Shown here piece after piece: positions 1-9,573 of a DNA stretch of 64,000 bases (position 1 is the first letter of the stretch; each line of letters starts with the position of its first letter). Origin of the DNA: Tuctoria greenei (lineage: Eukaryota; Streptophyta; Magnoliopsida; Poales; Poaceae); the NCBI GenBank assembly GCA_036927565.1, contig JAYESD010000001.1, forward strand, positions 13,206,001 through 13,270,000, given 5' to 3'. A model generated the notes under the pieces. That model saw nothing but the letters and a program-made list of their open reading frames with translations. It was not told the DNA's origin and did not search any database. Both the position numbers and the translations under genes were made by a program.

Positions 1-42
1 AACTGCCCCAAAGTCGTGCACCACGAGCTTTGGGCTCCCTTG

Positions 43-50
43 CTTATATA
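43..50 (-). promoter_or_regulatory. TATA box of Copia-1 3' LTR
   Basis: Reads TATATAAG on the minus strand, in the element's direction of transcription. The same box is at 8333-8340, 51458-51465 and 59892-59899 in the related LTRs. Confidence 0.6.
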
Positions 51-824
51 ACCAGCCCTTAGGCCAACCCAATATCAACTAGGACTCCAATCCTACTCAG
101 ACCATGAATCGTAACTTTCCATAACTGCTCAAGATTCTTCTATACGCAGATAGAAGCAATCTTAAGACTTCAAAACACCTTAGGAACGTATCCCACATTC
201 CTAAACAACTCAAATTCGTGACCCACACAAAATTCTATCATAACCAACTCAAATCTTTCCATATTTGAGTCAAATCCGACTCAGCCGCAGTCTGGGTCCA
301 TAACCTAGACGGTTGGACCTTTCCGACCAATTCTTTACGTCCACATCTCTTCATCACGTCTCGGAACCATGTAGCCACATCCATGCACTCCTTGCATACG
401 TGCAAACATCTTCCAATGACGTCCATGATACCTTCACATGCATTGTTCTTGATTCAATCATGCTGCGCAACCTCCTGATCTGCTCAACCACAATTCCTCC
501 TGAATTTGGTTGTTGGAACCTCATCTCCTCCCTGAGACTAGTCCAATGGATCCCGTTACCAGCCATGTCTTTAACTCAAGCAACACCTGCACATGAATAA
601 ACAACCAATCCATACGAGCCAAAGTCCTCGATTTGACTCAACTTAGTTCCGAACACAACACCCTACGTGAGAACCTCACATAAGCATGTTGCAAAGCATA
701 TCAAAACGAAATCATCCATATCAACCAAAACGCACCAAAAACTTAGCAAATGAATACTAAGCAATCTTTCCAACAATGTAAAGCAAGTACGAAACATTGC
801 AAATGAAAAGCAGAAGCACTACGG

Positions 825-1195
825 TCAAGTTCTGGACCTTGCCAGAGCAACCTGGACCTTGAGCCGGAGCTAACAAAAGCTAGTAGAACCTAGCGCCGAA
901 GCTTACCAAAACTAGTACAATGAAGCACCTGCCGGAGCTTACCAAAACTAGTAGATCCTAGCACTGGAGCTTACCAAAAACTAGTCAACCCAAAACCGGA
1001 GCTAGACAAAGTACGTCGGAGCTTAGCAAAAGCATGCCGGAGCTAAAGATAAAGCTCACCGGAGCTGACCAAAGCTAGTCGGACCTTACCAAGAAGTCGG
1101 ACCTAGCATCTAACGTAGCCGGAGCTACCCAAAACAAGTCGGACCTATGGTCGGACCTTGCTATAGCTCGGAGCTAGAGTCGGACCTTGATAAAA
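825..1195. repeat. Degenerate GGAGCT / GGACCT motif array in Copia-1 3' LTR
   Basis: About ten copies of CCGGAGCT-like motifs and several TCGGACCT motifs, spaced roughly 20-30 bp and often followed by ACCAAAACTAGT-like sequence. In the element's orientation it lies in U3, far upstream of the TATA box. Homologous arrays lie at 9110-9482, 52240-52660 and 60670-61115. Confidence 0.8.
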
Positions 1196-1283
1196 AAGTG
1201 TTTTGGTGATATTCAAAACTTTTATCATCAACGCCAAGTGTATTCACTACAAGCCAATGTATTCAGCACACATATGTCTTACA

Positions 1284-2293
1284 ATCTCCCCCTTGATGAA
1301 TGCATTGGCAACACCATTTAAAATCCGAACATTGGCTTATTCAATTAAAAGTTTGGAAAATAATTTCTCCCCCTTTGTAAACCAAAAGTAAAATGAGAAG
1401 AAAATCCAAAAAAAATATCCCATATTATCTCCCCCCTTTATTATCTCTCCTTATGCACATATTCTCTTTCTCTTCATGCTTATCTCTCCCTCTTTGACAA
1501 TGTATTCAGCAAGTCATGAGATATAAATAAATTATCTCTCCCCCTTTAGTTGTTATGAGCATATTATTACATATACATATAAACAAAGCTCATCCAAGTC
1601 ATACTATCAAGTACCTTACATTATCACATCAATGAAATACATAAAGTAGTGTAAGCCATGCTAGAGATCAAATGTAATTTTTCAATTTTAGCAGGTCATG
1701 ATCTCACAAACTTAACTATTTCAACACCTGAAAGCATGACACTTGTTGCTGCATTTTATTATTTTTCAAAGCACAGATTTAGATCATATGACATTTGCAA
1801 GAGATTATATGCGCATCTGCCTTATTCTAACCAACCAAGCCAAGCCTATGTCATTTGAAAATCAGAAGCTTAAGGACATGGTTTTAGTCATACACAACTT
1901 CTTCCAAGTTCATATCTGAGTGCAATGATAAGCCATCTCAAAAGAAGAAGTGCGATGCATGCATATTCTCTTGATCTTTTCTCAATTTATATTTGTTCAT
2001 AAAAACTCAACATGTGAGTTGATTACTTGAGTAATTCTTAATGATTAAAAGCACTTGTGAACATGTAACAAGTTCAAAACAGCTAGAAAGTTCGACCATG
2101 ACCAGTTTTAGTGTAAGTAATTACTCCAATTACTAGACATGGCAAAAACTACAAAATGTATAACACGAGTAATGTAGTAAGAACTTTCAGCATGTAAAAG
2201 GAATCACAAAGTCATATATGAATGAAATACTATGCTCATATTATTTTAATTTCAGAATCACACATAGACTTCCCAAGTTTCAAAAACTCCCCC
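1284..2293 (-). other. Copia-1 non-coding tract between pol and 3' LTR, with multiplied polypurine tracts
   Basis: No credible gene. The LTR-adjacent polypurine tract is at 1284-1296 (minus strand TCAAGGGGGAGAT). Similar tracts recur near 1366, 1430, 1482, 1541 and 2287, each CTCCCCCTTT-like on the plus strand. Multiplied polypurine tracts upstream of the 3' LTR are a known signature of Sireviruses. The rest is AT-rich and largely colinear with 52748-53753 of Copia-2. Confidence 0.8.
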
Positions 2294-5054
2294 TCAATTT
2301 AAGCCATGAGGATGCATAACCCCTATTTCACTACGAATGTAACAAAAACGAGTGAAATCCAAAGGTTTTGTAAAAATATCAGCCAATTGTTTTTCGTTAT
2401 CTACATGATGAAGAACAATATTTCCTTTTTCAACATTATCTCAGAGAAAGTAATACCTAATGTCAATGTGCTTAGTTCTAGAATGTTGCACGGGGTTTTT
2501 AGCAATGCAAATGGCACTAGTGTTATCACAGAATAGTGGAACACTATCTAGATCAACCCCATAGTCCTTAAGTGTTTGAACAATCCAAAGAATTTGTGAG
2601 CAAGCACTAGCAGCAGCTACATATTCAGATTCGGCTGTGGATTATGCAACTGAATTTTGTTTTCTAGAGGACCAAGCAACAAGAGAATTACCAAGAAAAT
2701 GACAAGCACCGGAAGTACTTTTCCTATCAATCCTACAACCCCCAAAATCAGCATCCGAAAAAGCTTTCAAAGTAACGGTTGAGGAAGAAGGAAGAAAAAT
2801 GCCAAATTCTTGAGTTCCATGTAAGTACCTGAGAATTCTTTTGACGGCTTGACGATGTGAAACACGTGGGGAAGCCTGAAACCGTGCACAAAGACATACG
2901 CTGAATTGTAAGTCCGGTCTTGATGCCGTGAGGTACAAAAGTGATCCGATCATGCTTCTATATTCTTTTTGATTCACAGATTCACCATCTTCATCAAGTT
3001 CAAGTGTTGTTGCTGTTCTCATTGGTGTCCGAAGAGGCTTGCTTTTGTCCATGTTGAAGCGCCTTAGGAGGTCTTTGGTATACTTCGTTTGATGCACAAA
3101 GGTACCCTCCTTGGTTTGCTTGATTTGCAGCCCGAAAAAGTAAGTGAGTTCACCCATCATACTCATTTCAAATTCGGAACTCATCATTGCTGAAAACTTG
3201 AGTGAAACCTTGTGCAACCAACCTAGCCTTATTCCTAACCACAACCCCATCCTCACTTTGTTTATTTTTAAATACCCATTTAGTTCCAATTAAAGTGTGA
3301 CCTTGAGGTGGAGGTACAAGTTTCCAAACATTATTTCTTTCAAAATTTTCTAACTCTTCTTGCATGGCGATAATCCAAGATTCATTAGTGAGTGCGTGTG
3401 ATATATCTTTGGGTTCAAAAGAAGCAACAAAAGCAGAATGAGCATGAGAGTTTGGATCGCAAAACCTGGACCGTGTGACTCGTTCGTGCAAGCTTCCAAT
3501 CATCTGTTGTGGGGGATGATCTTTGTAAAAACATAAGGGAATAGATGTCTCACAAGCTTCTTCTTCATTAGGTTCATCATAGATTGATGAGCTTGTGACT
3601 TGTAGACAATCAGGACCAGCATAGGTGATAGCCGGAGCTTGTTCAATGTCCGGAGCTGGACACGTGTCAACTTCAGAACTACCAGGCAGTATCACCGGCT
3701 CTTCTTCATCTTCGAAAATACCCTCCCCCTGAGGATACAGATCTGGTCCTGCAACACCGGAGCTAGTACCTGGGCTAGCTTCATCAAAAGACACTTCACA
3801 AGTCTCCACAATTTTGTTAGTGTCAAGTAAAAGCACACGGTAGCCTCTAGTATGAGATGGATAACCAAGAAACATGCCATCAAAGGATCTAGGTTCAAAT
3901 TTATCAAGATTACCATGTTTCCTAACAAAGCATTTGCAACCAAAGACCCGAAAGTGTGTAACACTAGGCCTATGTCCAAACCGGAGCTCATATGGTGTTT
4001 TACCTAGCTTAGCACGCAAGAAAACACGATTTGAGACATAACAAGCGGTTGCTAACGCATCAGCCCAAAATTTCCTAGGAGTTTGATATTCATCAAGCAT
4101 AGTCCTAGCCATCTCAACTAAGGTTCTGTTCTTTCTTTCTACAACACCGTTTTGTTAAGGTACATATGGTGAAGAAAATTGATGATCTATTCTATTTTCA
4201 GCACAAAAGTGATCAAAAGATTGATTTTTAAATTCAGTTCTATTATCACTTCTAATTGATTTTAATGATCCTGGGTTATCAATTGATAATCTAAGAAATA
4301 AAGTTCTAAAGTGACTAAAAACTTCATTCTTAGACGCCATAAAGTAAACCCAAGTGTATCTAGAATAATCATTAACGATAACAAGAACATACCATTTACC
4401 TCTGAAGGATTGAACACGTGAAGGTCCTACGGTGTCAAGATGCAAAAGTTGACATGGTTCAGTTGTCATGATCATTGTGGGAGGAGTATGTGATCCTGCA
4501 ACCATCTTAGCATGTCTACAAGAAGAGCACACAATATCTTTGTCCCCTTTAAGCTTAGGCAGCCCACGTATGCGATCAAGAGCACTAACATGCGTTAGGT
4601 GATCAATGCCTACATGACCAAGTCTACGATGCCAAAAATATAAGTCCATTGAATCATTAGCAACTAGACACCTATGCTTAGAGGAAGACATATTAAAATC
4701 AGCGTTAAAAACTCTTCCAAACCAAGACATGTTAAAAATAAGCTCACTATTTGAACCTACAACTTTGCAGCTGTTTTTATTGAAAATAATTTCTAGATTT
4801 TCATCTTGCAATTGTGCAACAGAAAGCAAGTTGTATTTCAAATTTTTGACAAGTGCCACATTATTCAAAGTGTAGTGATCATTTACTCTAACCGAACCCT
4901 TAGCAATTATAGGAGTTGAAGAATTATCGGCAAAAGTAACATTCTCTACACGTGACACAAAAGAGAGGGAGGAGAACCAATCTTTGTTACCGGTCATGTG
5001 GCGTGAGCAACCTGAATCCACAATCTAAATGTTCTCTTTCCTCAAATGTGTAAC
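2294..5054 (-). pseudogene. pol: Copia-1 pol (protease-integrase-RT-RNase H), inactivated
   Basis: Copia-type polyprotein read right to left. It begins just after the gag TAG. Protease shows the DSGCSRHMTG motif near 5015; GAG-pre-integrase HRRLGH near 4625; integrase C-x2-C and D,D,E region follow at 4550-4050. RT and RNase H follow, with RT ending SASRPDLQFS-like and RNase H having DADFGGC and STSGACHFLG. A 413-bp segment present in Copia-2 is missing at 3195-3200; it contained the RT core including YVDD, and its length also shifts the frame. Further nonsense changes lie at 5025-5027 (a Trp in Copia-2), in the QNGVVERKN region near 4156, in RNase H near 2645 (Gln in Copia-2) and near 2440. 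It cannot make active RT. Confidence 0.93.
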
Positions 5055-7354
5055 CTACATAAAATCACAATACGTCGATGACTCAATACTGGGGTTAGTC
5101 AAAAGGCATTTAGGAATCCAGTACTGAGTCACGCGACGTGCAACAGGAAAAACACGCGAAAGCTGAGACAAAACAGCAGGTTTATGAGTCAAAGTTTGAG
5201 ATTTTTTATTCTTGACTACTGACCTATAAGGTGTTACTTGTGTAGCACAAAAATCAGTAGCTCTGGAGGAAAAAACAGAAGGTCCGGATGTAAACTTTGA
5301 ATGTTTTTGACTCAAAACAGCAGGTTGTACATTCGGTTTAATATGTGCAACAATTTTTTCATGAAAGTTATGAGATCTAGCAACCATTCTTTCCCTTTTC
5401 TGTTGTTTAGCTAGTCTATAACAAAACTCTATGACATGACCATCTCTACCACAGAAGGTACAATGAAATTTAACTCTGTGTTCATGTCTAGATGAGCAAG
5501 CAATATTTTTATTTGAAACCGAATGAGGCAACACTTCTGCAGATTTGAAAACCACTCCTTTTTGTTTAGGAACTGTTTGAATCAAACCACTTCCTAATGA
5601 CTTTACAATTTTAGGTGGATGTGCCTTAGCATGAGCATGAGAATCAAAACATAAACCAGTTTTATCATTGCAAGACTTGGAAGTATTCAACAGTAAGTTT
5701 AGGTTCTTATTCCCATTACAAAACCGATCTAATGTCCTATGCATGTCATCAAGTTTATTGGACAGATCAAGGCAATTTCACATGAAGTTTTTCCTTTTAG
5801 TTTGCAATTTGAACAAAATTTAACTTCATGAGAACGTAAAGCATTGTTCAATATAGAAATTGCATTCATAGCATCTTGTAGTTTCTTATCAAGATCATCA
5901 CAAGTAGAACAATGCAAATCAATTGTAGAACAGCTAGCATCTTTCAAGTTTTTATCATTAAGTGCAGCAAGCTCTTTGTTCTTTTCAATTTGTAACTCAA
6001 GTTTATCAAGTGTAGAGGTGTGCGCACTTCTTAATGAGGACAATTGTTCATATATTAAATCACATGAGGAACATGCATCATCACTAGGAATCAAAGTTTT
6101 TAAACGGTTAATTTCAGATTCTAGTGATTCAATTTTAGCAGCATTATCTCTAAGCTTTTTGTCCTTTTTCTTGACAATAATAGTTGCACGAGAAATAGCA
6201 TCACACATTTCATTGCAGGTAGAACATACCTCATCGTCTTCACTGTTGTGTTCTGCATCCTCCTGACTTGATCTTGATCTTGTTTTGCCCGCCATGAAGC
6301 ATAAATTGGCCAGATCGTCATCATCTTCATCACTTTCAAAGTCTACATCACTTGAACTAAGTTCTTGAAGTGCGGTGATGAAGCTATTAATCATCTTCCG
6401 TCCTATGGTACCGTTCTTTTTCTTCGTATCTTTTGCAGAGGAGTGCTTCGTTCTTGTTTTCTTTTCATCCCAGGAAGTAGGACCTGAAAGGTTAGGGCAA
6501 TCTGAACGAAAATGTCCTGTCTTACCACATTCGAAGCATCGTTGAGGTTCGGAGCTTCCTCTCCTTCTAGTTCTCACATTTTGCAATGCTTTTGAGAACC
6601 TCGTAGAGAGAAGTGCTAGCTCCTCCTCTGGAAACTCCTCAATCTGTTCAAGGGTTAGAGAGGACAACAAAGCAAGTGTACTACAAGATGAAGATTGGCC
6701 GGAGCTAGGCATATCACGTTGAGAAACAAAAGCAATAGACTTGTTGGGGTTCTTACGTGATATTATATCAATTTCATGAGTTTTTAGCTTGGAATATAGC
6801 ACATCTAAAGTAAGTGTACTCATGATAGGAGATTCACGAATAGATGTAACTTTCATCTCCCAAATTGACATGTCTAATGCACTTAACAATTGCCTAGCAT
6901 TTTCAGCATCTGAAAAATTAACATTGACGCTACGCAAGTTGCTGAGAATTTTATTAAAGCGAGCAAAGAGATCATCAATTGATTCACCGGGTTGCATCTC
7001 GAAGCGCATGTATTCTTTCTTGAACATGTCTTGCCTTACCTCTTTGATCGTGTTGGATCGTTCGTTGTAGTCACAAAGTGCTTTCCACACATCGTATGCA
7101 GATCGGAGGTGTGCAACACGATCGAAGTTGCTTTGTGTTAATCCTTGTATGATCAAGTTCCGAGCCTTGTTGTTGTTGTCGACATCTCATAGATTTGTAG
7201 CTGTAACTTGATCGTTTGATGACACTTTGTAAGGCTTGTATACCTTTTCCCAAATTGCAAAGCCTTGTGCCTGGATGAAAGCCTCCATGCGTGCCTTCCA
7301 AACCTGAAAATCAATACCAGCAAACACACACGGTTTGGCAGAGTACTTCTCCAT
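5055..7354 (-). pseudogene. gag: Copia-1 gag, broken by one frameshift and one nonsense codon
   Basis: Start chosen at the MEKYS methionine just inside the PBS, matching Copia-2. The N-terminal half is a copia capsid-like region, followed by a zinc knuckle (CFECGKTGHF, C-x2-C-x4-H-x4-C), a central coiled coil with spaced CxxC pairs, and a second knuckle (CTFCGRDGHV) near the C terminus. Codon 56 is TGA (7187-7189) where Copia-2 has Arg. A one-base loss in a T run near 5776 splits the frame into 7156-5729 and 5744-5055. The frame closes with TAG at 5055-5057, after which pol continues in the same frame. Gag would assemble the cytoplasmic virus-like particle. Confidence 0.92.
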
Positions 7355-7401
7355 GATGATTAGTCAAAAACACGTGCAAATCACAAAGATTAGAGCACCG
7401 T

Positions 7402-7414
7402 GGCTCTGATACCA
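7402..7414 (-). other. Primer binding site of Copia-1 (initiator Met tRNA)
   Basis: Minus strand reads TGGTATCAGAGCC, complementary to the 3' end of plant tRNA-iMet, and lies two bases inside the 5' LTR, where minus-strand DNA synthesis is primed. Confidence 0.93.
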
Positions 7415-8022
7415 ATTGTAGGATCGAAGAGCATGTGAAAATCTACGAGAGGGGGGTGAATGGTAGATTTAAAAATCTTACGCAGCGGAAATAATTAAAC
7501 CCCAAACCCTCTCGGCAGAAAAACGATCTGTTAAAGAAATCGTGTGTGAGACTAATTTAAACGTGTTTCACCGTGACAAAAGTGATAGATATCTAGAATC
7601 AAGTCACAAAAACAACACAAAAAGAATCACTCCAATCCGTCGAGAAAAACTCAAGTTATGATCGAAAGATCAAACAATGGTCAATCTGCCCTACCCGAGA
7701 AAAAAACAGTTCTGGAATGCTGCAAAGAAACTCGTATAGATCATAGAAAACAAATCCAATGACCGTGAAAATTTGACAGATGATAGACAATCAAGTTGTG
7801 AAGACAACCCAAAAAGAATCAAGTCAATTGGATCAGTAAAACTCTAGTTATGATAAAACCACCGACGAAAGGTAGTGCTGTCCAGAAACTCGACGAGTAA
7901 AACTTGTCTGGAACAAGTCGGACGAACAAGGCACAAAAGTTCCTTCAAACTACGAATTTTATTCAATAGAACACAAGAGGAACAGCCCCAAAGTTGTGCA
8001 CCACGAGCTCTGGGCTCCCTTG

Positions 8023-8030
8023 CTTATATA
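8023..8030 (-). promoter_or_regulatory. TATA box, first unit of duplicated LTR promoter
   Basis: TATATAAG on the minus strand in duplication unit 7767-8076. Confidence 0.55.
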
Positions 8031-8332
8031 ACCAGCCCTTAGGCCAATCCAATATCAACTAGGACTCCAATCCTACGAAATTTTTGCAGATGATAGAAAA
8101 TCACGTTGTGAAGACAACCCAAAAGGAATCACATCAATTGGATCTGTAAAACTCGAGTTATGATAAAACCACCGACGAAAGGTAGTGCTGTCCAGAAACT
8201 CGACGAGTAAAACTTGTCTGGAACAAGTCGGACGAACAAGACACAAAAGTTCCTTCAAACTACGAATTTTATTCAATAGAACACAAGAGGAACAGCCCCA
8301 AAGTCGTGCGCCACGAGATCTGGGCTCCCTTG

Positions 8333-8340
8333 CTTATATA
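8333..8340 (-). promoter_or_regulatory. TATA box, second unit of duplicated LTR promoter
   Basis: TATATAAG on the minus strand in duplication unit 8077-8386; this is the U3-proximal promoter of the 5' LTR. Confidence 0.6.
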
Positions 8341-9109
8341 ACCAGCTCGAAAGCCAACTCAACTCAGATCAGGAACCTAATCCTACTCTGTTCACGAATT
8401 ATAACTTTCCATAACTGCTTAGGATTCTTCTATACGTAGATAGAAGCAATCTTAAGACTTCCAAACACCTTAGGAACGTATCCCACATTCCTAAACAACT
8501 CAAATTCGTGACCCACACGAAATCCTATCATAACCAACTCAAATCTTTCCATATTTGAGTCAAACCCTACTCAGCCACAGCCTGAGTCCATAACCTAGTC
8601 GGTTGGACCTTTCCGACCAATTCTTTACGTCCATATCTCTTCATCACGTCTCGGAACCGTGTAGCCACGTCCATGCACTCCTTGCACACGTGCAAACATA
8701 TTCCAATGACGTTCACGATACCTTCATATGCATTGTTCTTGATTCAATCATGCTGCGCAACCTCCTGATCAGCTCAACCACAATTCCTCCTGAATTTGGT
8801 TGTTGGAACCTCATCTCCTCCCTGAGACTAGTCCAATGGATTCCGTTAGCAGCCATGTCTTGAACTCAAGCAACACCTGCACATGAATAAACAACCAATC
8901 CATACGAGCCCAAGTCCTCGACTTGACTCAAGTTAGTTCCGAACACAACATCCTACGTGAGAACCTCACATAAGCATGTTGCAAAGCATATCAAAACGAA
9001 TTCATCCATATCAACCAAAATGCACCAAAAACTTAGCAAATGAATACTAAGCAATCTTTCCAACAATTTAAAGCAAGTACGAAACATTGCAAATGAAAAG
9101 CAGAAGCAC

Positions 9110-9482
9110 TACGGTCAAGTTCCGGACCTTGCCAGAGCAACCCGGACCTTGAGCCGGAGCTAACAAAAGCTAGTAGAACCTAGCGCCGAAGCTTACCAAA
9201 ACTAGTACAATGAAGCACCTACCGGAGCTTACTAAAACTAGTATATCCTAGCACCAGAGCTTACCAAAAACTAGTCAACCCAAAACCGGAGCTAGACAAA
9301 GTACGTCGGAGCTTAGCAAAAGCATGCCGGAGCTAACGATAAAGCTCACCGGAGCTGACCAAAGCTAGTCGGACCTTACCAAGAAGTCGGACCTAGCATC
9401 TAACGTAGCCGGAGCTACCCAAAACAAGTCGGACCTATGGTCGGACCTTGCTATAGCTCGGAGCTAGAGTCGGACCTTGATA
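9110..9482. repeat. GGAGCT / GGACCT motif array in Copia-1 5' LTR
   Basis: Same degenerate array as at 825-1195, nearly identical in order and spacing. It lies about 770-1140 bp upstream of the nearest TATA box in the element's orientation, an enhancer-like position (inference). Confidence 0.8.
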
Positions 9483-9573
9483 AAAAGGTGTTTTGGTGAT
9501 ATTCAAAACTTTTATCATCAACGCCAAGTGTATTCACTACAAGCCAATGTATTCAGCACACATAGGTCTTACA

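Larger units (their letters stand above)
1..1283 (-). repeat. 3' LTR of Copia-1 (partial)
   Basis: Matches the right LTR at about 8290-9573 over its visible length and ends at the same ACA terminus (1281-1283), immediately followed by the polypurine tract. The start lies outside the window. Near position 60-110 it carries a sequence variant that differs from the equivalent second unit of the right LTR, so the two LTRs are not simple sister copies. A motif array occupies about 825-1195. Confidence 0.93.
7767..8386 (-). repeat. 310-bp tandem duplication inside Copia-1 5' LTR
   Basis: Units 7767-8076 and 8077-8386 align over their length (for example GTAAAACTTGTCTGGAACAA in both). They differ at the TATA-proximal end: unit 1 has CCCTTAGGCC as in the left LTR, unit 2 has CTCGAAAGCC as in Copia-2. 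This suggests recombination between LTR variants rather than simple slippage. Confidence 0.85.
1..9573 (-). mobile_element. Copia-1: Sirevirus-type Ty1/copia LTR retrotransposon, left LTR truncated by window edge
   Basis: A minus-strand copia element. From right to left it shows a 5' LTR (7417-9573), a tRNA-iMet primer binding site, gag, pol in copia order (protease, integrase, reverse transcriptase, RNase H), a non-coding tract with several polypurine tracts, and a 3' LTR that runs off the left edge. The long gag with two zinc knuckles, the multiplied polypurine tracts and the motif arrays in the LTR fit the Sirevirus lineage (established knowledge). Sequence to the right at 9574 is Tat-A RNase H coding sequence, so Copia-1 sits inside Tat-A. 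The right flanking 5-mer is AGGCT; its left partner is outside the window. The element is dead: RT deletion, gag frameshift and several stops. Confidence 0.95.
7417..9573 (-). repeat. 5' LTR of Copia-1, with internal promoter duplication
   Basis: Termini TGTAGG...CTTACA (plus strand), 2157 bp, against about 1.9 kb for the Copia-2 LTRs. The excess is a 310-bp tandem duplication (7767-8076 and 8077-8386), each unit with its own TATA box. The two units belong to different sequence variants. A motif array sits at 9110-9482 in U3. Confidence 0.93.

Noticed and set aside
1284..2293. env-like gene downstream of Sirevirus pol
   Set aside because: Some Sireviruses have one, but here only short AT-rich frames occur, with no signal peptide or membrane segments, in both copies.
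7402..7414. tRNA gene at the TGGTATCAGAGCC sites (also 23264 and 59270)
   Set aside because: Only the primer-binding 13-mer is present, each just inside a 5' LTR; no cloverleaf around it.
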